From the NCBI RefSeq assembly GCF_001905345.1, contig NZ_LFBV01000003.1, positions 226,232-290,231 on the forward strand: a stretch of 64,000 nt of DNA, in the 5' to 3' direction. This document shows positions 34,364 through 45,700 of the stretch, piece after piece. A program made the translations under genes and the position numbers. Every line of letters starts with the position of its first letter. The first letter of the stretch is position 1. The notes below the pieces were generated by a model. That model saw only the letters and a program-made list of their open reading frames with translations, did no database searches and was not told the DNA's origin. This DNA comes from Streptomyces uncialis (GTDB lineage Bacteria > Actinomycetota > Actinomycetes > Streptomycetales > Streptomycetaceae).

Positions 34364-35980
34364 TCAACCGCCGGTGAACGCCCGCCCGTCCTGGTCCCGG
34401 AGGATCTGGCAGAGCGTCCGCAGCGCTTCACCGAGCCTGCTGACCTCGGCCTCGGTCAGAAGCACCGACGGTTCGAAGCGCAGGGTGTGCACGGCGCTCG
34501 CGGTGGGGAAGGTCCGGATGCGGTGCGCGGTGAGCAGATACCCGGAGACGGCGTACCCGAAGACGCCCGCGCGGGCCGCCGCACGGATCTGCGGCGCTTG
34601 CGCCCCGGACTGGTCGTGGAACTCCAGTCCGAGCATCAAGCCGGCGCCCCGGACGTCCTTCACCACCCCCGGGAACTCCCCCCGCAGCGCGGTGAACATC
34701 GCGGTCAGCCGCTCGCCCCACTCCCGCGCCAGCCGGTAGGCCCGCCCTTCGTCGGCCTCCAGCAGTTCGAGGACCCGCAGCGCGATGGTGGAGGAGAAGG
34801 TGTCCTTCGCGAAGGTCGAGGTGTGCACCAGCTCGAACTCCGGGCGGTAGCGCCTGCCGCGGACCAGGGTCACCGCCGTCTTGGCGATCCCTCCGCCGAG
34901 GCTCTTCGCCAGGGTGTAGTAGTCCGCCCGCAGACCGATACGGGAGCTGGCGAAGAAGGCGCCGGTACGGCCCATACCGCTCTGGATCTCGTCGACGACG
35001 ACGGGACACCCCGCGGCGGAGCACGCGCGCTCGATCTCCCGGGCGGCCTCGGGCGTCATCTCCCGGATACCGCCCTCGCCCTGGATCACCTCGCAGAAGA
35101 ACGCGCCGAAGACCGGGAAGGACCGCTCGACCACCGCGATCCCGCCCCCGTCGACCACGACGTCGAGGACGGTGCCCCGCTCCCGTTCGAAGAGCTCGCG
35201 CAGGGCCTCGGGCCGGTCGACGTCGATGAACCGGGCCGGTGGGGCAAGCGCCGCGAACGGCTCCCGGTACGCCGCGTTGTACGTCAGCTGGACGCTGCCG
35301 ACCAGTTTGCCGTGGAAGGACCCCTTCAGGGCCAGGAAGAGCGGCGGCCTCGCGGTACGCCGGGCGTTCTCCGCGCGGACGGCGGCGGCCAGCCGCTCGA
35401 ATCCCGCGGCACCCGCCGCACGGTCCTGCGCGACGACGCCCAGGGCGTCGAACGCCGGGGCCGTCACCTCGGCGAGGCCGTCCCGGACCGCGGTACGGGC
35501 CTCGTCCAGATGCCGCGCGATCTCCTCGGTCACCGCCCGCAGGGCGAGGACCCGGTCGAACTCGGCGTGCTTGAGCGCCACCTCGATCGATTCGGCGCCG
35601 CTGTTGGAGAACACGGAGAAGTAGGGCTCGCTCGCCCCGAACTCACGCTGCGCGATGGCGCTCAGCGTCTTCGCGACCTCGCTCGCGGCAGGCTGGAGCG
35701 AGCCCTGTGCCAGGACGGGGCTGCCGGAGTCCAGGAAGTCCCGGGCGGCCCGCACGATATCGGGATGATTGTGGCCGAGGATGAGTGATCCATAGCCGCC
35801 CGCGAAGTCGATGACGGGAATCTCTTCGCCCGCCCCGTCGAGGAAGTGGAGGGTATTTCCCCCGCCGCGCACATATTCGACACCGAAACCGAGGGAACCC
35901 AGCCATTGGAGCATCATCGGGTCGGCGAGTTCGGTCTCCGGTTCGGATTCGGGGAATGCTGAGGTCCGGTCTGAGGCCAT
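34364..35980 (-). CDS. Class III PLP-dependent aminotransferase
   Basis: 538 aa, longer than the usual 430 or so. Fold type I motifs: VIDFAGGYGSLILGHNHPDIV, FSNSGAESIEVALKHA, GSFHGKLVGSVQLTYN, CEVIQGEGGIREM, VVVDEIQSGMGRTGAFFA and the PLP-binding Lys359 in LAKSLGGG. About 80 extra residues (about 135-215, Ala/Arg/Glu-rich, helical) separate GAESIE from SFHGK. In polyketide alkaloid pathways with reductive release (coelimycin, cyclizidine, streptazone) such an enzyme converts the C1 aldehyde into a primary amine. It lies downstream of the NTF2-like gene on the same strand and is convergent with the SARP gene. Confidence 0.9.
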   Translation of the reverse strand: MASDRTSAFPESEPETELADPMMLQWLGSLGFGVEYVRGGGNTLHFLDGAGEEIPVIDFAGGYGSLILGHNHPDIVRAARDFLDSGSPVLAQGSLQPAASEVAKTLSAIAQREFGASEPYFSVFSNSGAESIEVALKHAEFDRVLALRAVTEEIARHLDEARTAVRDGLAEVTAPAFDALGVVAQDRAAGAAGFERLAAAVRAENARRTARPPLFLALKGSFHGKLVGSVQLTYNAAYREPFAALAPPARFIDVDRPEALRELFERERGTVLDVVVDGGGIAVVERSFPVFGAFFCEVIQGEGGIREMTPEAAREIERACSAAGCPVVVDEIQSGMGRTGAFFASSRIGLRADYYTLAKSLGGGIAKTAVTLVRGRRYRPEFELVHTSTFAKDTFSSTIALRVLELLEADEGRAYRLAREWGERLTAMFTALRGEFPGVVKDVRGAGLMLGLEFHDQSGAQAPQIRAAARAGVFGYAVSGYLLTAHRIRTFPTASAVHTLRFEPSVLLTEAEVSRLGEALRTLCQILRDQDGRAFTGG

Positions 35981-36124
35981 GGCCCGACCATAGCCGCGGA
36001 ATCCCCGCCACGGTCCAGCCCGCGGTCATGGCCCGGTAACCTCCGCCGCTCCCCCGCCGTGGGCACCGGGTGGATTCCCCGTGAACGGCCGACAGCTCCC
36101 GGCGGCGGCCGATCGCGGATCTCC

Positions 36125-36526
36125 TCAGGCGGCCGGCGGCGCCCCGCCGAAGGGGTTGTCGACGGCGAAGCGCCATGCGCCGTCCGCTCCCCGGCGGAGC
36201 ACGTCGACGCCGGTGCCGTTCATACGCTCCACACCGTCGGGGGCGGGGATGTCGATGGACCAGTCGACGATCAGCAGCGCCGTGTCACCGGCGACGAACG
36301 ACTCGCGCAGTTCGGCGGTCATCCGGGGTTTCCACGCGAGGAATTCCCGTAGCGCGTCGGCACGGGCCTGCCCGGAAAGCGGGTTGCCGGGCTCCCACAC
36401 GGCGATCGCGTCGCTGGTGTAGATACGGTCGAGTGCGTCGAGGTCGCCCGCGTTGAAGGCGTCGAGGAAAAGCCTCGCGTGCTCCTGTGGACTTTCGGCG
36501 TGAAGGAAGGGCCGCTGGTCGGACAT
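36125..36526 (-). CDS. NTF2/SnoaL-like fold protein, candidate epoxide-opening cyclase
   Basis: 133 aa from the ATG at 36526 (ribosome site GGGAGAA). HARLFLDAFNAGDLDALDRIYTSDAIAVWEPGNPLSGQARADALREFLAWKP is the alpha-plus-beta cone of the SnoaL-like/NTF2 superfamily, and FVAGDTALLIVDWSI and RRGADGAWRFAVDNPFG complete the barrel. NTF2-like proteins act as cyclases or epoxide-opening enzymes in polyketide pathways. In streptazone biosynthesis two such proteins were proposed to form a C-C bond with epoxide opening. Next to two FAD epoxidase-like genes, the same job is plausible here. Steroid isomerase-type or non-enzymatic roles remain possible. Confidence 0.78.
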   Translation of the reverse strand: MSDQRPFLHAESPQEHARLFLDAFNAGDLDALDRIYTSDAIAVWEPGNPLSGQARADALREFLAWKPRMTAELRESFVAGDTALLIVDWSIDIPAPDGVERMNGTGVDVLRRGADGAWRFAVDNPFGGAPPAA

Positions 36527-36641
36527 GGCGAGAATTCTCCCACTCTCATCGGCTCGGGGCTCCGGACGGCCGGGCACGCTCGAAGGTATCCGACCGCCGT
36601 CCGTAACGGCTCATCTCCCGTCAACGAAAAGATCAATGGAC

Positions 36642-36657
36642 TTCCGAACTGTTCCGA
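36642..36657 (+). promoter_or_regulatory. Candidate SARP direct repeat before the first PKS gene
   Basis: TTCCGAA-CTG-TTCCGA, two copies 10 bases apart, in the 236-base divergent region between the NTF2-like gene and the PKS start. A third TTCCG lies at 36703. SARP activators bind short direct repeats spaced by about one helical turn near the -35 region. Confidence 0.45.
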
Positions 36658-36762
36658 TTACCGCCCCCTTACCGGTATTCGAGTCGGCCGGAGTACAAAT
36701 GGTTCCGCACTCCCGGATATCTAGCGGCCGCCGCCGGTGGTCATGAGGGGAATCGCTCGGCC

Positions 36763-39700
36763 ATGAAGAAGATCGCCGTCATTGGGCTGTCCTGCCGACT
36801 TCCCGGGGCCGGCGACCCCGGGGCCTTCTGGGACATGCTGAGCACCGGTGGAAGCGGCGTCTCGGACGGGCCGGACGGCCGACGGCGCGGATCGCTCGCC
36901 GCCACCGACGAGTTCGATCCCGGCTTCTTCGGCATATCGCCGCGCGAGGCGGCGGCCATGGACCCGCAGCAGCGGCTCGTCCTCGAACTCGCCTGGGAGG
37001 CCTGCGAGGACGCCGGTACCGCCCCCGCCGCGCTGCGCGGCAGCGGTACCGCGGTGTTCGTCGGCGCCTCGCGCGACGACTACGCGAGCCTGCTCTACCA
37101 GCACGGCACCGACGCCATCACCCACCACACCATGACCGGCCTCAACCGCGGTGTCATCGCCAACCGGGTCTCGTACCACTTCGATCTGCGCGGCCCGAGC
37201 CTCACCGTCGACACCGCGCAGTCCTCCTCCCTCGTCGCGTTCCATCTCGCCTGCGAGAGCCTGCGGTCCGGTGAGACGGACACCGCGATCGCCGCCGGGG
37301 TGAGCGTGAGCGTCCTGGCCGAGCACTCCGTCACCGAGGAACGATTCGGCGGGCTCTCACCGGACGGCGAGTGCTACGCGTTCGACGCCCGCGCCAACGG
37401 CTTCGTGCCCGGCGAGGGCGGCGTCGCCGTGCTCCTCAAGCCGCTGGAGCGGGCACTGGCCGACGGGGACCGCGTCTACGGTGTCGTCCACGGCAGCGCG
37501 GTCAACAGCGATGGCACCACCCCGGGGCTGACCGTGCCCAGCCGGACCGCCCAGGAGAGCGTGATCAGCGAGGCGTACCGGCGCGCCGGGCTCGATCCGC
37601 GCGATGTGCAGTACGTCGAGGCGCACGGTACGGGTACCCCGGTCGGTGACCCCGTCGAGGCGGCGGCGCTCGGCGCGGTACTCGGCGCCGGACGGCCGGA
37701 CGGCGAGCCGCTGCGGATCGGCTCGGCCAAGACCAACGTCGGTCATCTGGGGGGCGCTTCGGGTCTCGTCGGGCTGCTGAAGGCACTGCTCAGCCTCCAC
37801 CACCGGGAGCTGCCGCCCAGCCGCAACTTCGAGACGCCCCACCCCGCCATCCCGTTCGGTGAACTCGGCCTGGCCGTACAGCGCGCCAGGACGCCGTGGC
37901 CGCGTCCGGACCGGCTCCTCACGGCCGGGGTCAGCTCCTTCGGTATGGGGGGCACCAACTGCCATGTGGCGCTGGGCGCGGGTACACCGCCCGCGGCCCG
38001 TGCCGGGGACGCCGTACCGCCGCCCGTACTGCCCTGGGTGCTGTCCGGGCACGGCGACGGTGCTCTGCGGGCCCAGGCGGAGCGGCTGGGCCACGCCGTG
38101 CGTACGGGTCCGGGCGGCCCGGACCCGGTGGACATCGGCTGGTCGCTGGCCACCGGCCGGGAGACCTTCGAGCATCGCGCGGTCGTCCTCACCGAGACGG
38201 GGGAGGACAGCGCCGCCGTCCGGGACCGGCTGCTGCGCGGAGTCGGCGCGCTGGCCTCCGGTACGCCGTCGCCCGAGGTGGTCCGCGGGGTCGCCCGGCC
38301 CGGTCGGCTCGCTGTCGTGTTCAGTGGCCAGGGCAGCCAGCGCACGGCCATGGGGCGGGAGCTGTACGCGGCGTATCCGGTGTACGCGGAGACCTTCGAC
38401 CAGGTCGTCGCGCACCTCGATCCGCTGCTGGGGCGCTCCCTCGGTGAGGTCGTCGACTCCGGCGCCGGGCTCGACGACACGCGTTTCGCCCAGCCCGCGC
38501 TGTTCGCGGTGGAGGTCGCGCTGTACCGCCTGGTGGAGTCCTGGGGCGTCCGGCCCGCACTGCTCACCGGACACTCCGTCGGCGAGATCACCGCCGCCCA
38601 TGTCGCGGGGGTGCTCACCCTCCCGGACGCCGCGGCGCTCGTCGCGGCGCGGGCCCGGTTGATGGGCGCGCTGCCCACGGGCGGCGTCATGATCGCGGTG
38701 GCGGCGGCCGAGGATCAGGTGCTGCCCCTGCTGGTCGAGTACGCGGACCGGGTCGCGGTCGCCGCCGTCAACGGCCCCGAGGCCGTCGTCCTGTCCGGTG
38801 AGCGGGCGGCCACGGAGACCGTCGCCGCCGGGCTCGCCTCGGCGGGCGTACGGACGCGCCGGCTGCGGGTCTCCCATGCCTTCCACTCCCCGCTGATGGA
38901 GCCGATGCTCGACGGTTTCCGGGCCGCCGTGGAAACCCTGCGCTTCCACCCGGCGGCCATGGACCTCGTCTCCACGGTCACCGGCCTGCCGGTACGCGAC
39001 GGCGAGATGTCCTCCCCCTGCTACTGGGTCGAACAGGTGCGGCGACCCGTGCGTTTCCTGGACGCCGTACGGGCGCTGGAGGAGGCGGGTGTCACCACCT
39101 GTCTCGAACTGGGCCCCGACGGAGTGTGCTCGCCGATGGCCGCCGCCTCGGTACGCGACCCCGGGGCGCTCCTCCCGGTCGCCGCCCTGCGCGCGGACCG
39201 CCCCGAGGCCCTCACCCTGACGACCGCCCTCGCCACGGTGTTCACACGCGGCGCGGCGGTGGACTGGGCCGCCGCGTACGCCGGTACGGACGCCCGCCGC
39301 ACGCCTCTTCCCACCTACGCCTTCCAGCGCGAACGGCACTGGTTCGACTCCGCGCGCCGGGTGACTCCCGCGCCGGGTGCGACGCCTGAGGTGTCTCAGG
39401 CGCTTGAGGTATCTGGCACCCTTGAGGTATCTGGCGCCCTTGCGGTACCCGCCGTGCCGGAGGTAGCCGCCGTACCTGAGGTATCTCAGGGGCTTGAGCC
39501 GCTTGAGGCGGACCCGGTTCCCGGCCGGGGCGCTCGGGCGGTCACCGATCTGGTGAGCGCCCATATCGCGGCGGTCCTCGGCCACGCCGACCAGCGGCGC
39601 GTCGAGCACCACCGCACCTTCGGGGAGCTGGGGTTCGACTCGCTGACCGCGGTGGAGCTGCGTTCGGCGCTGTCGGACGCCACGGGACTGCGGCTGCCGA

Positions 39701-39780
39701 CCGGACTGCTCTACGACCGTCCCACGCCCGCCGAGTTGATCGCCCATCTCGCCGAGCGGCTCGCCGGACAGACCGCCGGG
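36763..39780 (+). other. PKS loading module (KSQ-AT-ACP), acetate starter
   Basis: KSQ: the active-site Cys is replaced by Gln153 in TVDTAQSSS, so it decarboxylates rather than condenses. AT: nucleophile Ser605 (GHSVG) and HAFHS with His705, malonyl type. ACP: GFDSL with phosphopantetheine Ser960. Together they make acetyl-ACP from malonyl-CoA. Confidence 0.9.
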
Positions 39781-42700
39781 GAGCGCACCGACCCGCCGCC
39801 GGTCGGAGCGCCGTACCCGGCGGAGGACGGCTCGGCGTACCCGGCGGGGGACGGCTCGGCGCGGCGGACCGCCACATCGGCCGATGACGACGACGCGGTC
39901 GCCGTCATCGGCATGGCCTGCCGCTACCCGGGCGGGGCCGTCTCCCCCGAAGAGCTGTGGCGGCTGGTCGCCGACGGTGTGGACGCCGTCTCGGACTTCC
40001 CCGCCGACCGGGGCTGGGCGGAGGACCTGCACGTCCCCGGTGACGGCCGGCCCGGACGCAGCGTCGTGGGCAGCGGCGGATTCCTGCACGACGCGGGGGC
40101 GTTCGACGCGGCGTTCTTCGGTATCTCGCCCCGCGAGGCCCTCGCCATGGACCCGCAGCAGCGGCTGCTCCTCGAAACCGCCTGGGAGGCGGTGGAACGG
40201 GCGGGCATCGACCCCCGCGCCCTGAGCGGCACCCGCACCTCGGTCTTCGTCGGGGCCACCGCGCTCGACTACGGCCCCCGGATGCACGAGACGGACGGCG
40301 GGGCCGAGGGGCATGTGCTCACCGGCACCACGTCGAGCGTCGCGTCCGGCCGTCTCGCCTACCAGCTCGGTCTGCTCGGCCCCGCCGTCACCGTTGACAC
40401 GGCCTGTTCGTCGTCGCTGGTGGCGCTGCATCTGGCGGTGCGCTCACTGCGTTCCGGGGAGTCCACGATGGCGCTCGCGGGCGGCGCGGCCGTCATGTCG
40501 ACGCCCGGTATGTTCCTGGAGTTCTCCCGGCAGGGCGGGCTCGCCGCCGATGGCCGCAGCAAGTCGTTCTCCGCGGACGCCGACGGCACCTCGTGGGCGG
40601 AAGGGGCGGGTCTCCTCCTCGTCCAACGGCTCTCCGACGCGCGACGCGACGGCCACCGGGTGCTCGCCGTGATCCGGGGCAGCGCGGTGAACCAGGACGG
40701 CGCGTCCAACGGACTCACCGCCCCCAACGGCCCCGCCCAGGAACGGGTCATCCGCCAGGCGCTGGCCGACGCCCGTCTCGCACCCGCCGACATCGACGCC
40801 GTCGAGGCCCACGGCACCGGCACCCGACTCGGCGACCCCATCGAAGCGGATGCTCTGCTCGCCACCTACGGGAGCGACAGGGCCGACCGCGAACCCGTCT
40901 ACATCGGCTCCCTCAAGTCGAACATCGGCCACGCGCAGGCAGCCGCAGGCGTCGGCGGCGTCATCAAAATGGTCCAAGCCCTGCGCACCGGAGTACTCCC
41001 CCGCACCCTCCACATCACCACCCCCACACCCCACGTCGACTGGACCACCGGCACAGCGGAACTACTCGCCGAGCAGCGAGCATGGCCCCACACCGGCCGG
41101 CCCCGACGCGCCGCCGTCTCCTCCTTCGGCATCAGCGGCACCAACGCCCACCTCATCATCGAACAGGCCCCGCCCGAGACCCCGGTCCCCGTCGCGGCGA
41201 GCGCCGCGCCCGCCCTCGTGCCCTGGGTGGTCTCCGGCCGCACGGACGCGGCGCTGCGCGCCCAGGCCGTCCGGCTGCGCGAGCGGCTGCTGCGTGACCC
41301 GGGACCGAGCCCGGCCGACATCGGGCACTCCCTGGCCACCACCCGTACCGCCTTCGAGAAACGCGCCGTCGTCACCGGGGTCGAGGCCGTGGACCTGCTC
41401 TCCGGGCTGGACGCCCTGATCGGCGGCGAGGACTCCCCCCGACTCGTCCACGGCACCGCCGCCGACCGCACCGCCACCGCGTTCCTCTTCACCGGGCAGG
41501 GCTCCCAGCGACCGGGCATGGGCAAGGAGCTGTACGAGACGTACCCCGTCTACGCGGCCGCCTTCGACGCCGTGTGCGCCGCGCTCGGCCCCCATCTCGA
41601 CCGTCCGCTGCGCACGGTGCTGGACACGGCCGGGGCCGACGCCGCGATCCATACGACCGAGTACGCGCAGCCCGCGCTCTTCGCCTTCGAGGTCGCGCTC
41701 GCGCGGCTCCTGGAACACCACGGGCTCGCACCGGACTTCGTCGCCGGTCACTCCGTCGGCGAACTGGCCGCGGCGCATATCGCGGACGTGTGGTCGCTGG
41801 CCGACGCGGCGCGTCTGGTCGCCGCCCGGGGCAGGCTGATGCAGGCGTCACCTCCCGGTGGCGTCATGATCGCCGTCGAGGCGACGGAGCCGGAGACACG
41901 TGCGGCGCTGGCGGGCCTCGAACGGACGGTCACGGTCGCCGCCGTCAACGCCCCCGACGCCGTGGTGATCTCCGGCGACGCCGAGGACACCACGGCCGTC
42001 GCCGCGGTCCTCGCGGCACGCGGACGCCGTACCCGGGTGCTGCGCGTGAGTCACGCCTTCCACTCACCGCACATGGACGGGGCGCTGGACGAGTTCCGTT
42101 CGGTGGTCGGGAGCCTCAGCCCCCGGCCGCCCCGGACCGCGTTCGTCTCCACCCTCACCGGCGAGCAGGCCGACGCCGACTCCCTGGCGTCCCCCGACTA
42201 CTGGGTACGCCAGGTCCGCGAGCCCGTCCGCTTCCTGGACGCCGTACGGACCCTGGAGGCCCGGGGTGCCGGCATCCTGCTGGAGGTCGGGCCCGACACC
42301 GCGCTCGCCGCCCTGGCGGAGCGGTCGCTGGGCGAGGCCGGCGGAGTGACGGTCATCCCGCTCCAGCGGGCGGGCCGCCCGGAGGCCGAGGCCTTCGTCA
42401 CCGCACTCGGGCGCTGCCATGTGGCGGGCGCCGTCACGGACATGGCCCCCTTCTTCCCCGGCGCTCGCCGGGTCGACCTGCCGACCTATGCCTTCCAGCG
42501 CCAGCGGTACTGGCTGCTCCCCGAACCGCGCGGCGACGCCCGGAGTCTCGGTCTCGATACGTCGCGGCATCCGCTGATCTCCACGGCCATGGAACTCGCG
42601 GACCGCGACGAGACCGTGCTGACCAGCCGTCTCTCCCTCGACAGTCACCCCTGGCTGGCCGATCACACGATCGCCGGTTCGGTCCTCGTACCCGCCACGG

Positions 42701-45700
42701 CCTTCCTCGAACTGGCCGTGGCCGCGGGTGACCGCAGCGGTGCCGGACGGGTCACGGAACTCACCCTGGAGACCCCGCTCCCGCTGACCGGTTCCCAGGC
42801 GGTACGGGTCCAGATCGTGGTGGCCGCGCGGGACGGCCGGGGCGACCGGCCCTTCACCGTGCACGCCGCCCCCGACACGGGCGAGGAGGACCGGCGGACC
42901 TGGACCCGGCACGCCTCCGGTCTGCTCGGCGGCGCACCGGCGGTCGTCCCCGAGCCGCCCGGGACCGCGGAATGGCCGCCACCGGGCGCGGTCGCCGTCT
43001 CACTCGACGACGTCTATCCGCGCCTCGACGCCCTGGGCCATTCCTACGGACCCGCGTTCCAGGGCCTGCGCGCCCTGTGGCGGTGCGGCGACGATCTCTG
43101 CGCGGAAGTGCGGCTGCCCGGGGAGCCGGACGCGGCCTCCGGCGGGTACGCCGTCCACCCCGCGTTGTTGGACGCCGTGCTCCACCCCCTCGTACTGGCC
43201 GCCGCAGGTCCGGGCGCGACCGGTACCGTCGCGCTGCCCTTCGCCTGGAGCGGCGTCACCGTCCACGCCACGGGTGCCACCGAACTGCGCGCCCGGCTCT
43301 CACCGGCCGCACCCGGCGCGTACCGGCTCACGCTCCTGGACGGCGGCGGCCTGCCGGTGGCCACGGTCGAATCGCTGGTCCTGCGGCCGCTGGCCAGGGA
43401 CGCCCTGCGCGGCCCGGCCGGTACGGCGGCCGACGCGCTGTTCGGCGTGGAGTGGCGGCGGATCGACGGCCCCGGCACGGACACGGCGCGCTGGACCGGG
43501 ATCGCGGACACCGGCGAGCTGCCCGATCCGGGGCACGGCGATGTGGTGGTCCGGTTCGGCGGGGGGACGGCCGCCGAGGCCTCGGCCGCGCCCTCCCGGG
43601 CGCTGGCCTTGCTCCAGGGGTTCTTGGCGGATGAGCGGTTCGAGGGGTCCCGGCTGGTGTTCGTGACCACAGGGGCCGTCGCCGTCCGGCCCGGCGAGGA
43701 CGTACCGGGGCTCGCGGAATCGGCGGTCTGGGGACTGGTCCGCGCCGCACAGACGGAACACCCGGACCGGTTCGCCCTCGTGGACCTGGACGTGGGCATC
43801 ACTGAGTTGCCCGGACCGGGGAACGGCGGTCCGCTGGGCACGGCCATCGCGTCGGGCGCGCCGCAACTGGCAGTGCGGGAGGGCGAGTTGCTTGCCCCAC
43901 AACTGGCGCGGGCCACCTTGGGCGAACCCACGCCCCCCACGTTCGACCCGGCGGGCACCGTACTCATCACCGGCGGCACCGGAGCACTCGCCAGCGCCCT
44001 GGCACAGCACCTCGTCACCGCTCACGGCGTACGCCGACTCCTTTTGCTGAGCCGACGGGGCGCCACCGCCCCCGGCGCCACCGAACTGCGCACCGCACTC
44101 GAAGCAGCCGGAGCCGAAGTCACCTTCACCGCCTGCGACATCACCGACCGCGACGCACTCACCACCGCACTCGCACACGTGCCCGCCCAACACCCCCTCA
44201 CCGCCGTCATCCACACCGCGGGCATCCTCGACGACCACACCATCGCCACCATGAACCCCGGACGACTGGCCCGGGTCATGAGCCCCAAGGCGGACGCGGC
44301 CTGGCATCTGCACGAACTGACGGCAGGCCTGGACCTCGCCGCCTTCGTCCTCTTCTCCTCCGTCTCCGGCCTCGTCGGCACAGCCGGGCAGGCCAACTAC
44401 GCCGCCGCCAACACCTTTCTCGACGCCCTCGCCGCACACCGCCGGGCGCGCGGGCTGCCCGCGCTCTCGCTCGCCTGGGGTCTTTGGGACGACGAGCGGG
44501 GGATGGGCGGTTCGCTCGACGCCGCGGGCCTCGCCCGGTGGGCGCGTGCGGGCTTCCAGCCGTTGCCCGGCGAACTCGCCCTGGAGCTGTTCGACGCCTC
44601 GCTCGCGGGAGACCACGCACTCACCGTGCCCGCGCTGCTCGATCCGGCGGCCATCGACGGCACGGCCGGTCCGATGCTCCGCGGACCGGCCCGGAGCCGG
44701 GTCGAGCGCCGGACCGCGTCCCGGTCGGCCGGGGAGGCGGACGGGACGGACTCCGGCTGGGCGCGGCGGGTGGCGCAACTGCCGGAGCACGAACGGCTCG
44801 CCGCGGCGGCGGACGAGATCCGGGCCCTGGCGGCCTCGGTGCTCGGGCATCCCGACGTCGGCGGCATCGATGCCTCCCGGGCCTTCCACGAGATCGGGGT
44901 GGACTCCCTCGCGGGCGTCGAACTCCGCAACCGGGTGAGCGCCCTCACCGGGCTGAGGCTCTCCCCCACCACCGTCTTCGACCATCCCTCGCCGGTCGCG
45001 CTGGCACGGCATGTGCTGGAGCGGGTGTCGGGTGAGGTGGCGAAGCGTGACGTCACAGGCCCTGTCACCGTGGCCGACGACGACCCGATCGTGATCATCG
45101 GAATGGGCTGCCACTACCCCGGCGGCATCACCTCACCCGACGACCTCTGGAACCTCGTCACCCAAGGACACGAAGGCATCACCACCTTCCCCACCAACCG
45201 AGGCTGGAACCTCGACACCCTCCACCACCCCGACCCCGACCACCCCACCACCACCTACACCCGACACGGCGGATTCCTCCACGACGCCGACCTCTTCGAC
45301 CCCCACCACTTCGCCATGTCACCCCGCGAAGCCACCGCCACCGACCCCCAACAACGACTCCTCCTCCAAACCACCTGGGAAACCCTCGAAAACGCCGGAA
45401 TCAACCCCACCCACCTCCAACACACCCGCACCGGCGTCTACACCGGCCTCATGTACCACGACTACGCGACTCGTCTGCCGAGGCGTCCGGCCGAGTTCGA
45501 GGGCTTTCTGCTGGCGGGGAACCTCTCCAGCGTGGCGTCCGGGCGGCTGGCCTACGCGTACGGGCTGGAGGGTCCGGCGGTGACGCTCGACACCGCGTGC
45601 TCCTCCTCGCTGGTGGCGATGCACCTCGCCGCCAACGCCCTGCGCCAGGGCGAATGCGATCTCGCCCTCGCGGGCGGCGTCACCGTGATGAGCAGTCCCG

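Noticed and set aside
36125..36526. Assignment of the NTF2-like protein as a polyether epoxide hydrolase (MonB/Lsd19 type)
   Set aside because: Only the general fold is visible. The sequence looks more like generic SnoaL-like proteins, so a specific hydrolase name is not justified.
37357..40431. 1024-aa minus-strand frame inside the first PKS gene
   Set aside because: Antisense to KSQ-AT-ACP domains with intact motifs; composition is typical of a GC shadow.
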